Shown piece by piece: positions 12,401-26,981 of a stretch of DNA of 64,000 nt. The position numbers and the translations under genes are program-made. The notes below the pieces were generated by a model that was not told where the DNA came from, made no database searches, and saw nothing but the letters and a program-made list of their open reading frames with translations. Location: positions 836,404 to 900,403 of the forward strand of contig VXBP01001113.1 of the NCBI GenBank assembly GCA_013400115.1, in the 5' to 3' direction. This DNA comes from Rhinopomastus cyanomelas (taxonomy: Eukaryota > Chordata > Aves > Bucerotiformes > Rhinopomastidae). Numbering within the stretch: position 1 is the first letter of the stretch; every line of letters begins with the position of its first letter.

Positions 12401-15400
12401 GAAGAATGTAAGAATAGACTTTGTCCCCCATGATGGGAGCTTTGTTTATCATGAAAAGAAAGAGGGGTTTCCAAGAGCCTTAGCAAGACAGAGATGAAAG
12501 AGAAGCTTCTATACAGTAAAAAATTAATTAATTTTCCTTATCAAAAGTGCTGAGCCAAAATATATCCCTCAACTGGGAAAAACTAGGAGCTGCCATCTCC
12601 TGGAGTGTCACTGTGCAGTGGGTGAGCTGCAGGCAATCACTAAAGCTTGAAGACTAAGAACTGAGCGATCAGAAGTCAAATCCTCTCTTTGGCAGCCCAC
12701 TATACTGCAGAAAAACAGATGTGAAAGCTGAAGTCTGTGGGCCAGATTTGTCCCTTGGTAGGTCTACAAAATTTAACTGATTTATCAGAAATGGCTTTGG
12801 TCCAACATCTCTGTGACAGACAAAAGTGGGCAAGGCCTACAAGCAGCTTTGGCTCAAACACTGAATGGAGATAATCTAGAGTGTCTTTAACTAAAATTAA
12901 ACATGAAGATTATCAGCTTGCAGTGAGTGCAGAAAAATAAAGTCCCCAGCCAGAATGAGAAAGGAAAAGTATTAAGAAAGGCCACTTGCAACCCACCCTC
13001 TGTATTCTGGAGGGTGGCATTTGTTTACCTGTTACCACGACATTGGTTCTTCCCAACCACATGCTACAGCATCAGTAACATATTTCCTTGCTCCCATATA
13101 TACATCCTCTTGCTTCCTATCACAGGGCACAGCTTCTACACCCTTCAAGCATATGGAAAGCTAACTGTACACAGTGGACACTTTACTTCAAAGAGAGTTC
13201 TGCTGGAAATTTCTCCTTCCATACAAAAGAACCTTGAAAGGTATCATAAAAGCAATATAAATCTTGGTTTTACTTGCTTTGTAATGCTGACAATTTCACA
13301 CACATATTAACACATTGATGTACTCCAAAGTTCAAGCAGTGGACTCTAAGAGTTTTCTACCCTGGGCTAGGATGTGCTCACCTGAGAGCCTGTAGCTAGG
13401 AAGCATAGAGGGCCCATACATACCAAGGGATACAGGCACCAGCCTATAAAGTGAGGAAAATGGAAACAAAGGTTGGTAAGTGGCAGATGATGGAATCCCA
13501 CTCATTCCTTCCTCTAGGTGTTCTGTCTACCTTCCTATTTTAAGGTCTTTACAATATGTGTGAGCAAATCTGAAACCTTACTTCTTTCCTAATCACATGA
13601 ATGCTGGTGGTGCCAGATTCCCAGGAAAAGGACTTTCAGCATGCAGCAAAGGTAGCAGTTGAAGGTGCTTAAGCTGTTTGTCGTCTTAGTGCTGCAGTAA
13701 TTTCCCAGCTGATTTCTGAACTCCAGAAGAAAGTACAATTATGGAGGGGAGGAGGGGAAGCAGAGGAAACGACAATTTCATCATTCAGCAAGAGTTTGTG
13801 AGAAAGAAGTTTATACTGGGGGACCACCAAACGCGACATCTTTCATTGCCCCACCTCCCACAATGCAAAGGTGCAGTGTTACTACTTCTCCCACCCACCC
13901 CCATCTCATCTACCCCCAGCCAAATATTCCCGAGCTCACCATATAATGCAGTTTTTCATGGCATGCCTGCTTATCAGAACTCTACAACTATGTGAGACAT
14001 GCATGCAGACAATGGGCCTGTCTCTCAGCCACGGAGGGCTCTGAAGGGATCCCTTTCAGCACTCACAGATTGCTCAGTGTTCCCTTAATTGACAGACCCG
14101 TCTAAGTCTGACAGCAGTGGCGTGCAGCTGGTGTGGGCTGCTCTGTCTCAGGTAGGCCACCTTTCAGCAGGGAAATTGCTTTTGATTTGCTTTATTGGAA
14201 GTAGCTTCTCCTGTTCAGCTGGCAAAAGTTTCTTGTATGTGAAGGGCTGACAGTTTAGGACCAAGCTATCTTTCCCAGGAGGCTACCTCTTTTCCCCACT
14301 TTCAAAGTCTCTTAGACCCAAATAAGCTATCTCAAAAAGGGCTAGACCTCAATCACAAGGATCAACTTTATTTGGTCACAGCTGCTAAGAATCTATGATT
14401 TTCTGGGGCTCCATTTTATTTTGCCTCTCATTTCTCCATGTCTTGGCTAGGCCTGCACAAACTTAGATCACAAAGTAAGAACAACAGAAGAGCTAAGAAA
14501 CACTAGCAAGAAGTCCTTGACTTCAATGCATGCTCTGGAGCTTCAGCGTAAGAGCTTAAGCTACAACTCTCAAAAAACAGGAGTTTGTCTCTACTTCCAC
14601 CTACCAGTCATTGGAGGCTGGTCATGAAATTCTGCTCAGACTACTTTCAGCCTCAGGTATCTGAGACACCAGTTATTTACAGAGTCTTTAGTGGGCAAAT
14701 TAGCATTTCCTGGTGAAAAAAGGGAAAAAAAGAGAGTGATGAGACTGCTTATCTTTAAGTTGGTAGCCTGAATCACACTGTCCTTTCTTTTCCTCCATTT
14801 TTGGGTATGCTAGATGAGGCTGTACAGGCTGCCATAGGTTTCATGGGCTACCAACATTGTATCTCATTCTGCACCCAAGTTATCCTAGCTGGGAGGACCA
14901 AATAATGCTTCAGCTTTATCAGGAGAAAATATAGAAGTAAATTCCAATGTATTTTCTTTTTAAAAGTTTTGTGGGTCTTAAGATTTGCTTTTTTTTAACG
15001 TCTGCACTTGGCTTTGGATTGCATTTTATTATAGTCCTTCTGCCAGGCTTTGCTTAACAACATATAGAACCAAGTTCAATTTTTAGGGGTCATTAGTAAA
15101 GACTACTTTGAGAACCCACTCAGAAACCTAGGAAAATTAAACTAAACTACTTGGGCACTCAATGAGCTATGCTTCTCCACAAATGATAACTCAAATGACC
15201 TAACCAACCAGGTCTCCAATAAAGGGAAAAATGGAAGAGAAACTGAAAGAAAAACATGAGTTAATATAAATACCTACTGCACCTTTCTCAAAGAACTTAC
15301 AGGCTCTTCTATTTGATTCACTGGTGCAGGATCAGATGGGGTAGCAAGCTGCTTCCTAATACCTGCACTAACACACGCTCTAGCATGCCTGTGCCAAGCC

Positions 15401-18400
15401 TCAAGACTCTGTCCACTGCTCTCCCAGGCAGTAACACGGCACCAGACTGAATCTGATTTATAGGGCATGTTACCACACAGCCACCCCAGCCCACTCCTCC
15501 CAACAATTTCTCCTTCCCACAATTTCTCCTTCCCTAGCATCCATTTCTCCTTCCCTAGCCAGTCTTGTTAGCCCTGTCCACACCAGGCATTTCAGCCTGG
15601 CTACTTCAGTTGTTCTCATTTGCTGCTTCCTCTTTTGTGGGATATCTGTGCTTTAGCAAGCAAACCAAAACATACAGTTCACAAACTATCTGCATTGTCA
15701 TAAAGACTGCTAAAACAGCTTCTTTCACTAAAAACATTCCAGAGTTGTCAGGTAAATTATCCACTCCTCTAAGGCACCCCCAGTCAATTGCTTTGTCCAG
15801 CTTTGTCCACAGTGTTGCACCTACTTGATTTCCCCACAGTTATGACAGCATCTTTTTCAACAGAAAAAATGAGAATGTAACAAAATATAAAAGCGGGTTA
15901 AACCTGTGCCAGACCTGCACACAGATCCCTTTTCTCTCTCTACATTGTGACAACAGGATGTTTCTAATCTTTAGGGTACCATTCTTCCACATCTTCCTAG
16001 GAAAAGTTTCTTCTCTTGATGTATCAAGCTACAGGAAATGGGATCCCTGAGGTTCTGCTTGTTCAAGAGGTGGCGGTCTAGAGGAAGGTACAGGCGCCGT
16101 TGTAGCTGATTGCATGCTTATGATTAATTTCCCTGTTTAGCTAGCTGTGCCACCTCTGCTGAAGCCTCTGTGAGTGGTCAGAACAGATGAAGACTGAGGC
16201 AACCGGCATCCACAATTAGATACAATGACTGTATATTGATGTCTCCTAGACACCAAGGCAAATTGGAAGCTTGATCAAAGCTCTGCATTTGGATTTGGGG
16301 AATCTGCATTCCCCATTGAACAGTGGCATACAAAGCTCTTAATTTATTTTCAGGAATTCCAGACATTTCCCTGAAAATGACAAAACACATTTGCTACAGG
16401 ACTTAAGGCTTCTGTTGCTGCTTCTCAGCTATGCAGGGTGTTTCAAAAGAGCCGTACTTAATAATTTATATATTATTGATACAGAGGAAATAGGATTTTC
16501 TAGCAGAAGGCCTACACATGAAACTATCAGAAATATCACACCGTTATGTAGAACATCATCATAAGATGCCTCTATAAATATCACCTAATGCCTACCACTA
16601 TAGGTTCTAGACATTTTCTATGGGACACCAAGGAAAACCCTTCTCTCTTCTGCAGATAGCTATGTATAATGTCTGCTATTTCTTCTTATTGACTTCTGAT
16701 TTGTTTAGCTGATGTGTTGCATGCCAGTCCGTACTTCCCTTTGCTTAATGGTATTTGGAGTGGTTGCTTGAAAAGAAAACGATGACAGAACACACAGGGC
16801 AGATTTTCCATGGAAGACTGTCTTGTAGGATTTCCTAAAGATGCTCAGAAACTGGATTCATCTGCTCCCCAGAGTCTGAGCTCTTTTCCAAGCAAAGATC
16901 CACTGCATCTCACCTCTAGCACATTCTGTTCCTATAAACTGTAGAATACTAGCTGACCTTTAATATAGGTAAAGTTATACCTTCAGAACATATGACTATG
17001 ACTGAGATCATCTGGGCTGATGACAGTGCCAGTATTATACTGTGTACACAAACACTACAGGCTCTATCACATACTGTAGAAGCACAGGGCAAATGCTACA
17101 GCTCCCACATGAGATGTGCCCTATCCTCAAAGGAACTCAATTCTGTGTGCACTACATAACATACAAGGAAGCAGAGTTTCTGCTGGGCACAGTCTGGTGA
17201 GTCCACTGCTCCTTTTTTTTCAGGCAGACAAGAATTCAGACTTTTGCTAGATGGCCTGACATGCTACATGCTAGGATAGACAACACAGGTACACCTGCAC
17301 TATCATAGTCAATGTGATCACGATGCTTAACATCACCCCCCTAGCAAACATAGGTCTATTTTTTTTATTTATAACCCACTGAACTTTCCCAGGGCTTACA
17401 CCGCTCTTTTACTATGTGACAGCACATGATGTTAAGTCCAGCCAAGACTATTTCTCTAGGGCTATTAGAGAAAACTGAAAAAGTGGCCAGAAAACCACTG
17501 AGAAAAGCATGACAGTGTCACATTTTTCCTGTTAAAGCAGGACGGATCTGCAAGGCTTTTCTTCTCCATGTGAAAGAGTTTCACTGGGAAAGTCTCCAAG
17601 CCATAGAGGAGAGGCACAGAGGGAGGGAAGAGTGAGAGGCCCTGAGGGCAGGGAAAAATTATTGATTCTGCTAGATGACCTCTGGATAAAGAGCCAACAC
17701 TGTCACACCCTGACACTACCTGTGCTAGGAAAGCCACTAAGGCTCTGAAAAGACCTTCAAGTTACCATGCTGGAAAGTCCAACATTTTCATCATGACCAC
17801 TCCAGTAGGAGTGTGATCACAGACACTTCAAGTAACTGTGCTCATAGCCTGATCTAAGGCTTTGCAATGCTCCCCATGACAGCTAGCCCAAGCAAGGGCA
17901 GCAGGTCCAAGGAACACAGCTCATGAGATAGAGGCACTGGAGTCTCACAGTCCATGGGGTCAAAGAAGGAGAAAGACTATGAAGGATGGAAGTACAGGTG
18001 GTGGCAGGGAAGAGAGATGTTCTGGGGCTGTATGTAATGACTGCCATGGGGCCAAGCACATAGCCAGGGCTCTCAAGCAGCCCTTACAATATAATGTCAG
18101 TCATTTCCACTGGTGGGGGAGGCAAGAAAGAGAGCTAGGAGAGTGGCTCAGCTGCAGTAAAGCCACACAAAGTTGGTCTGTTCAGCTGCCTTTGTGGCAC
18201 TGTTGTATTTATTGAAGGCAGCAGCAGTTTGTTCTGTCCTTTCAGTTACTGTACGGGACCCGATCAGGGTGCAGATGGGACTACAAAGCAGCCCTTGTTG
18301 TCAGTAATGTGACTCACATGTCAGGCTCTTATTTGCTGTCAGTGGCTTTATTAAAGTCTACAGTTTCAGACCCTAGACCCTTGCCTATTGTATCCCCTGG

Positions 18401-18639
18401 CCCCAGAGATTCTCTTAGGGAGCAGTCACAATTACCAACTCTCTCACAAGAGCACACAAACACACTGAGCTGGCATAGCAACTGTGCACTCAGGGGTGAT
18501 ACCAAGGCTAAAGACAAGCTGGGACACTTTTCATTTTAAAAACTAATACATATACCAGAACAGACAACACAGAGAAGAGGCCAAGTCAGGAATGGCATCT
18601 CTCCCTCTCAGACAACTTGGTAATATACACATCGATTCA
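9461..18639. other. No gene recognised
   Basis: About 9 kb of unique sequence with only small direct repeats. Overlapping open frames on both strands at 9684-9996 have no resemblance to a known protein. Confidence 0.55.
15502..15560. repeat. Short direct repeats
   Basis: ATTTCTCCTTCCC appears three times within 60 bp, the last two times extended to ...CCCTAGC. A small slippage-type duplication. Confidence 0.75.
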
Positions 18640-18910
18640 CATCTGTTTATTCATGTGTTCTGCACCTAAAGATATGATGATACTCATGCTCACATATGCA
18701 TTCTTGGCAACACACATGTTCACACACATGCTTGTGCACTAAGAGGAATCTAACATCTGCACCTTGCACACCACACATAGTCGTGTCACAGGTTCCTCAG
18801 TGTCACACAGGAGGAGACACATACTGTCACCACCATGCTCTAATACATCACACAGCTCACAGACTGCGGTCTCACATTGGCGTATTTTCACAGACTGAGC
18901 TAGCTTTAGC
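18640..18910. repeat. Decayed CA-rich array
   Basis: ACACACATG, TTCACACACATGC, CACACCACACATAG, GTCACACAGG and CATCACACAGCTCACAG recur over about 270 bp. Composition is the strand-complement of the 42.6-43.3 kb TG-rich block. Confidence 0.45.
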
Positions 18911-21900
18911 ATGCCTGCATGTTCACTGATACCCCCAGATAAGAATGCCTACAAAGGTGCTCACATGCCTTACCATTGCTTCAAGTAGATCAAAATTCCT
19001 ATTTTAGCTGAAGTTAAAGACTGTCACCTAGGCAAATCTTACTATAAAAAGCTCAAGCTCTGACCTCCACATAAATGAAGAACAATTCCTCAGACTTTAC
19101 TAGATGCTAGGGGTGCTGCGAGCAGAACACTTCCTTCAGACACAAAATTAACTTTCAATTCCATGATTCTTCCCTCCACCAAAAGATTCTCTTTCTAACT
19201 TTAAACTAGAAAGTGAGAGACTTGCCAGCAGCCCTCCTACAATGCACAAAGTCTTCCCCAGAATCAGACATCTACAGGAGATATCAAGGATCAGACCATC
19301 AAAACTACCAAAAACTGCTGGGTAAGTATGGAGAAAAACAAGAAAGAAGCAGTCAGAAGGAGATTTTGAATAACAAGGAGGAAAAAAACCTACCCAAAAA
19401 CCCAATACAAGTTCAGGAAACAAGAATGCAAATGCTCTGATAACAAAGGAGGACTGGGGTGTCAGTGGGAATTCTTTCACAGACTTATGGACTGGATTAG
19501 GCATAGTGTCTCACTAGCAGTTTATGTTCAAGCAACAAGTCTCTTCAGCAACAGCAGCGAAATATCACACATACATGTGCTACACATTCTAAGTCAGAAC
19601 AGTTGTATATGCCCCTGTTTATTTGTATTTGTTATCCAAAAAGAGCTTATATTTATGCTTAACCTTCAAAGTAAGCTAACTTCAATGATAATCAAGTCCA
19701 CGATTCCCTGCTTAAGCTCCGTGTGATACAAGGCAGTATAATTTTCCCATATTATGAAATAGCTGTGAGACAAATACTATTTTGTCCAGGTCACAGAAGA
19801 GTTCTTCTGTGTTGTCTTTGAGTGACTTAAGCACAAAACCAGCCTCCATTCTACACAACTCTACACAATTCCACATAACCATGACAACACTCATGGGCTC
19901 TGATCTGCAATGGCAAACCTGGCCATCTGTGGGTTTTACGGATCTTGGACATAGCCAGGTATCGTGACACTGGAGTACTGGATTCTTCACACTCTAGAAC
20001 AAACCATATTAGCCAACCATTTAAATAACTCTGAATGATCCACTAGCTTTGGAATTTTGTATCATCTGCTGTTAAATTTCAGTGTTGTTTCTGTATTGCT
20101 GTGCACTGCAATAAAACTACCCAAAGAAAAGTTAATTTCAATGGTAAGTGATGTCAGAAGTACTTCAGATGGGAATTAAAGCTGTCATTTAACAATTTGC
20201 CCATTAATACCACAATTGCCATTATTTCTGCAACTTATCTCTTAAGAGAAATCCTTTGATTGCAGAATTCACATATAATATTTCAAAACAAAATACTCTA
20301 TATTTACAACTCTGGAAACAGAAATGAAGCAGGCAAGTCCAGAGCAACAGTTACATTGACTAGTAAAGGCTCTAGGATCTGCACAGATTTATTTCTGCAT
20401 TTTATTCTGTATACCTAGGCAATTTTTCTGAAAACAAACTACATACATTAAAAAAGTAGTATTTTCATTATTGGAGTCAATGTATCAGAGACCTGATGTT
20501 TCAGAGAAGGTCTGTTTTTTAAAGAACGCATTACTGAGTTTCTAAACAATATAAAACTTGTTCCAAAAGCAAACCTTAAAATAGGTAATATAAAGAAAAC
20601 AGAACTGTACCAAAATACAAGCTAAACCACCTTCAAGTTCTGCTGCTAAGGCTACTTTACCTTGAGCTACTTCTAGCTGCTAAGGCTACTTCATTCTCCA
20701 AGCTGCATCTGATTCTCATCACTGGTTGTCTTTTATCTTAGAGTTTCTTCCTGAATCTATAGAGCAAAGTCTGTCTTTTCTTCTCTGTTTTCAGCAGCTG
20801 CTCAAGCAAACCATCATGAGTTCAAGGAATGAACCGAGAAATGACGATCTTACAATTGGTTTCTGACTCTGCTGTTTCACTTGGTAACCTTTGTCTTTGC
20901 TACCCTCTCTAGTAAAGGATCTGCTTCCTCCAGAAGCATTTGTCACACATGCAGAATATTATGAATTAAAGATCAGGTCCTACAGGTTTACACTCAAGCA
21001 GAAGCCCCACTATAAGACAACATTCAGGTGTGTGATTTAATGCTAATAATCACACTCAAATTACTACTTCAGTGAATCATGATGGATTCTTAAACTTGCA
21101 CTGTCACCATGCAGACAAACCAGATTAGACCAGCAAACTCCAGATGTTGTTGTAATTCAAAGCCCCTTGGGGCAACTGTATGACCATATCTGATGGTGAT
21201 CAGGCAAAACACTAGAGGTCATCAGCCTGTTAAAACCTCTACTACAAAGCTCCATCTTCTAGCTCATGAATTGAAGGTTCTAAGACTGAACAGTGGCAGC
21301 TGACAGCACATCCTCAGTACGACATTGTATCAGCTGTGTCAAATTGTGTTTGTAGAATTGCAAGAACTGCAGGGTATTGAAATGATTGTGAAAATGTAAC
21401 AGCATTTCCCCTAATTCAGGCACACAGCCTGATCTTGTAGATACTTCGCCTTCAGGGTTTTTATCTACTGTCATAGCTTAGGACTGTGCTGGCTCGCTCT
21501 TCAACTTTCTATCTGCTGGCCCTGCTTGCTAGATAAATAGCTATACTCATATAGAAAAACCTGCACTAATAAAAATGTAGACAGCCAGAAATCTGCTGCC
21601 AACAAGCAAAATATACTATATTTCACTGCTCTGCCATGGGAGAGTCATATCTCACTGAACAAATATTCATTCTCAAGCTCTGAATAAGACAGTCTTCAGC
21701 ATATCATGGAAAATTGACTGAAAAACAAGCCAGTCTGAGCTTCAGATTCTCTTTGCTTTGTTCTGCCTCTCCTCTTGCCTCCCCATAGGCTTGGGAACAT
21801 TTGAAGAGACTATGATTTTTTATTTTTCCATGTGCTTTTGTTCATTAACTCTTCTATCTCTCTAGTGAGAGAGAATAAGGCCAGTGGAACAGTGCTTTGG

Positions 21901-22379
21901 CCTGGGTTTTGTTTGTTTGTTTTAATCAGGTTCAGTTAGGAGCAAAAGCACTGGCTTCTGTGTTGTCAGTTACAATAATCTAATCAGGATGTAATCATCT
22001 ATCTTAGACTGACAGAGCTTTGAAGCAATAGACAAATTTTTTTTTGCTTTTTCCATATTCATATATTGTCTAGTACAGCAATACCTTTGTAGATAATACG
22101 GATCCTTGGCATTCCAGCAGTACTAAATACTAGTGAGATTTGCAGCAGTGAATGTGGTGGGTGGTTTCCCTGATGTAAGTCAGCAAAACCATAAAGAGGT
22201 TATTTATCCCCAAGTCATGCTTGGACTCAGAGCTCTCTGGGATGGTTTTGTAACTGCAAGGCCCTTAAACACGAGGAGGTCCCCCAGTATAAATGAATAC
22301 TTGAAAATAATTCAGCTTCTGGACTGCCAAGAATCAAGAGACCACCTGTGTCAGGTAAGTAATAAAGACATGCCCTTAG
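18911..22379. other. No gene recognised
   Basis: Unique AT-rich sequence. A strong donor-like CAG|GTAAGTAAT at 22353, with an open frame upstream from 22133, is the only exon-like signal and is unconvincing alone. Confidence 0.5.
20642..20693. repeat. Short direct repeat
   Basis: GCTGCTAAGGCTACTT occurs twice about 34 bp apart, flanking CTTGAGCTACTTCTA. Confidence 0.7.
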
Positions 22380-22443
22380 AATCATAGAATCATTACAGAT
22401 TGGAAGGGACCTCGAAAGGTCATCTAGTCCAATCCCCCTGACA
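22380..22443 (-). mobile_element. CR1 LINE 3' tail, antisense
   Basis: AATCATAGAATCATTACAG, TTGGAAGGGACCTCG, AGGTCATCTAGTCCAATCC and CCTGAC: reverse complement of the GACTAGATGATC-type CR1 end. Only about 64 bp remain, and it is little diverged. Confidence 0.93.
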
Positions 22444-24649
22444 CATAATTGTTACAACTTGGGGCAAGCAAAGACTTTCTCTTTAGAAAGATTAAGCTGC
22501 AAGGCAACTATCTTTAGTTCCTTATTTATAACAAATAGGCAATGCTTCTCTGCTTGATCACTAAAACCTTTGTGTACTGTAATGTAAACTCTCAAGTAAT
22601 TTGCACCTTCTAGGCAAGCAGAGGCTACACTTCTTCAGAAATCAGTATTTACTGATGCCACAGTCATATAATTGCATTTGTTCTCATAACTCAGGATGAC
22701 ATTGTGCTTTAAGATCATTCAGAAAGGTAGGCACTACAATGGTAATATAATCAGTTATTATATGTCAGATGGCACTTCAGAAAAATACCAACACAAATGT
22801 AGCTTCTTATAAAACACACACAGCCCTGTACAAGCCATCACTACCTTGAAAGCACAAGCCAAGAAAATATCCAAACATTTCCTAATAAAGTGAGCATTAC
22901 CTATTCTATCACTTTCAAAACTCCTGCTCCTGGCTGCACACAGTTTTGGTAGGTGCCATTACTGTCAATAAACGAGATATGAACAGAACCAACTGGTATG
23001 TGAAGGAAGAGGAGGAGCTGCCAGGATTAGGAAATGTCAGGTACTGATTACCAGTACAGACCTCTGCTCCTTACTGAGATCCTACAGAAATCAAGCTCCC
23101 ACCTAAATGGAGCAGTCAGAGACCACGCTACAGCATGTCCTCTCTGAAACTAGTCCTGGTCTTCCCTCACCCAAGCTCATGCATGCAGGTGGCATTGATA
23201 TATTAAGGGCAACATTAGGAAGGTCAATTCTAGCTTCTGTAGCTAAAAGTGTGGATCAAATAGCAGGATAGAAACTGGTCTGGAATACCTTAGCAATAAT
23301 ATTCAGAAACCATTGTGGAAAAGAATCAAAACATTCTTTTTCATTTTTCAGTTCTTGTCGGAGTTAAGGATGAAAATCAAGTTCTCTTCCAGTCCCAAAC
23401 ATAATTCCACTAAGAAACATGTTTCACATCGACAAACTAATAGAAAATGTTCACTGCTCACATGAAACTGTTATGCAGACGAAACATGTTTCCTGCCAAT
23501 AATGACAAGTCACCTGCAGTTAAAACAGGAGCTAAGAAGTATACTCACCATCAACATGAAATGAACACGATGCTAGGACTACAAAACCTTGGATCAAAAC
23601 AACTATGGTGGTGAGTTGGCTCTACCAAATGAGAGACCCTTGTAGTGTTCTCTGAGCGCTGCATATGCACCAAGCTGCTTTGTTACACCAAGGCCTGCCT
23701 GGTAGAAGACGCACCAGGATCAAGCAGGAAAAGTTACCCGTGATTTTCACTAGCTCACCAACTTAACATGCATGGCTTTTTATTTTACCTTCCAGTAACA
23801 TCAGCTGCTTACAGGGTTGTCCTATCCAGAACATGTAGATGACCAAAAACTTCCCCCATTCAAGCCTGACTGCCTACTTAAAAATAAAGTTGAAATTGTT
23901 TCACTCCTCAAAAGTGAACAAGCAAGTTGATGTACAGTTCAGATTGTCGGTTCAGCATTTCAGTCCAAACAAGATGATTACAGATTTCATGTATATGGTG
24001 GCATTTGTCAGGAAAAATAATATACGACTCCAGTGTAAAAGTAGTGTAGCAAAATCTATCTCCAACATTCCAAGTTCCTTGTTAAGGCCATTCATGATAC
24101 AAATGTAATTTAGCAGCACTAGAGCAGGCCTTGATCAACCATACCAGTGCCACTATATTTGATACTGAACTAAAAATACAGACTTGCAGTCAGTCCTCCA
24201 AGTGCCACCACATTTTCCAGATACTGCTTCGACATGCTAGCTCACGCATTCTGACCAGAATAACACATATACGAGCCTAGCAGAGGTACAGTGACATGGT
24301 CAGCAGTATGTATGGTTTATAGATCAGGCTCAATTTTTAGTCAGCAAGGCTCAGCAAACACTGGCATAAAAACAAAAGGATCCTTTAGTCTTCACAGAAG
24401 TGCTTCATGTCAGAAAGATCTGTATGTATCAAACCACACCTATCAACTGCATAGGTCAGTGTTGCTTCTCTTGAATATAAAGAACCACTCGAGGGCCAAG
24501 ATCACTTTTTTTTTTGAAAACTGCATTTTCAGTTCTCTGTAGCCAAATCAGCAAATACACAGATTATCCACACCAGAGTCATTCAGACAGCTTGGGTTAA
24601 GTAGGGTCACATCTCAGGTGCAAGGCTCTCCCTTGACCACACAAACACA
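22444..24649. other. No gene recognised
   Basis: Unique sequence between a CR1 tail and the decayed tandem repeat; short unrelated open frames only. Confidence 0.55.
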
Positions 24650-26085
24650 GCACTCTGGTGTCAGTACATTCAAATGTCTTATTCCTGAATCCAGAAAGAA
24701 AAATGTTTGTTCTGTAGTAAAGGCTGGTGTTTTTGTTACAACCAAGATTAAAGGGATGTGGACAGAGAGCTGGATATTTGCTGAATTCTGCAAGATAAGA
24801 TAACTCTAACACAAGTGGATTCACATTGTCTTGTGGCAATGAAACAATAGGGTATGATGCTAATATGTTTGGGACTTGAGTTAAAACTAGGAACAGCAGG
24901 ATGTGAAAAGCCAAATTTATTACTAATCTCTGTCAGACCTGTAGAGGAAAGCCAAGGTCTTTTACCACTAGATGAGAATGCCAAATTCTGGGCTTCTGAG
25001 CTGTGGTCAAAAGTAGGATTAGAGTTAAGGATAGAGTCTGGAACAAGAGAGATTAAAGGGGCAAATTAATTGCCTAAATCTTTAAGACTCTCAAAACTGG
25101 ATGAAAGTTGGTGTCACTATAGTCAAATATTTATTCTTACTTTTCCACTGATGGTAAGTGTCTGGGCAGAGGTCAAGGCAGGATAAGGATTACAATTAGG
25201 CTTTAGCTTAGGATTCCAGAAATGAGGCTCTGTGAAACATTTCTTGTTGCTCAGTTCTGCCAAACCTGCTCAGGGATAAGTAAATTAAAATGTATCATTT
25301 TTAATTGTCAGACAGAATGGGGTTACTGAGCCATGATCAACGCTAGAGCTAGAATGGCATCATTGCTTGAGGTAAGATAAGTGATAAAATCAGTATCAGC
25401 ATATTTAAATGTCTTCCGATTAACTGTTGGACAAAACTGAATTTCTAGGCCATCACCCATGCCAGGAATAGGATGAGGACTAGAACTGACGTTTAGTATA
25501 CAGTTCTGTGCAGTCAGGTTTACTGATGAATTCTGCCTAGCCTGTAGCAGGATTGCAGCCTGCCTCAGGGGATTTGAGTTTTTCATAGTTAGTGCTCAGA
25601 GATGAACAGGTTTTTTACCCATAGCTGATGTTGTGAGTAGCCCATGTCTAGGGCTTGGAACAGCATCGTATCACAGTTGCTGAACTCTCTCATGCCCTCG
25701 GTGACAAAGAAAAAAAAAGGGCTGATAGTCTCAAACACTTCATGTTGAATTTCTGAGCAGCACTATCTCCCTGTGTTACAATGATCAGTGAAGTTATGAC
25801 TCGGCTTGATCTCAGGATTTGTGATGGGAGGTCTTGGGGCTTGGTTTTGTCTAGTCTTTGAAGGTCCTTGAAGCTGCCTATTAAGGGCAGCTGCCACAAC
25901 ATTTAAATAAATTATGCTGAGTTAGCAGGAAGCCATGGATACTTAGGCTCTGAATATTCTTAGGGTTAGAGATGGCTTTCGGGTTTAGATCTGGAGTTGA
26001 AAGCCATGCAGAGACAGGTCTGTTGCTACATTTTGAGAAGCGCCAGTATCAGTAAATTTATACATCTCATCCCTAAACTGCAGAG
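24650..26085. repeat. Decayed long-unit tandem repeat
   Basis: Three recurring blocks appear in a fixed order. Block A (like GTATCAGTAAATTTAAATGTC, ending near CTGAA or TAACTG) occurs near 24655, 25113, 25397 and 26046. Block B (TTCTGCC..ACCTG.TCAGG) occurs near 24935, 25254 and 25530. Block C (CTGAGCTGTGGTCAA.. or CTGAGCCATGATCAAC.., followed by a TAGGATTAGAG-like run) occurs near 24995 and 25325. Successive A blocks are about 458, 284 and 650 bp apart, so units carry large indels. No known satellite was recognised. A CR1 tail (26.11 kb) follows the last block. Confidence 0.5.
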
Positions 26086-26106
26086 TCAACTGCATTTCCA
26101 CACTAC

Positions 26107-26161
26107 CATAGAATAATTTATGTTGGAAAAGACCTTTAAGATCATTTAGTTCTACCTTCTT
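26107..26161 (-). mobile_element. CR1 LINE 3' tail, antisense
   Basis: CATAGAATAATTTATGTTGG, AAAAGACCTTTAAGATCATTT and TTCTACC: the reverse complement of the GATCTTAAA(G/A)GTCTTTTCCAAC-type CR1 end. Its insertion interrupts or borders the decayed tandem repeat of 24.65-26.1 kb. Confidence 0.85.
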
Positions 26162-26981
26162 TATCAGACAGCAGTGTTTGCGAAAGCTTCAGAAGAGGAT
26201 TTGGAACAGACTGATAGGTAAAAACAAATTGTGTCACAGGAGCTTGGTGCTGTACTACTTCAGTACATTCACTCAGAAGAAGGAAAATGAACAGTTATGT
26301 CAGCAGACTGGACTATCTAAGCTTAATTTCTGTGCCACAGGGACTATGAACACCACCACAGTAAGGTTCACGGTGATTATTATTTGGGATAGAATGCTAA
26401 ATGGTGCACAAGAAATTGCTAAATTCTTTATCTGCTAAGGCAATTTCAAAGGTAAATATGAAAATCTACTTTAAAAATGCCCCAAACCAACCCAAAAACG
26501 TGAGTTTTCCTGCCCCCAGCATATACGGAGAGCTCTTGCCAATCATTTTGTGGTCTCTTCCAATATTTCTATTATTTTTGGAGACACATTTCTGTTTGCC
26601 CATTCCATCTTCATCTCAGCAATCACAAAACCACATGTTTGTGCCTCTGTAGTCAGCTCACAGTTGCTGCACTTCGCACTTTGTGAAGGTTTCACACATT
26701 CATTGAGCCAAGGTACTGGAGGACAGATTTGTGCAGGAATCAACAGCAGAGTCTGGCTCACTTCTGGCTTAGACTGCTTTTTTCCCAAAGCTTTGCTGGG
26801 ATTGGAGTTAGGTGCTTCTTCCTGAGTGACATGGACATGAATCAGTATCTAATGGAATTACAGGTTAGCTGGACTCAGATTGTAAGTGGAGACCATGGAC
26901 TACTCTGGCCGAGACTGCTCCAGGCCAGAGCACCTGCCTGTGCTTAGGAACCAGCCAATAGGAACGAGGCTGCCATCCCTC

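Noticed and set aside
24597..24914. 105-codon minus-strand frame with a signal-peptide-like start
   Set aside because: Lies within the decayed tandem repeat; no conserved domain.
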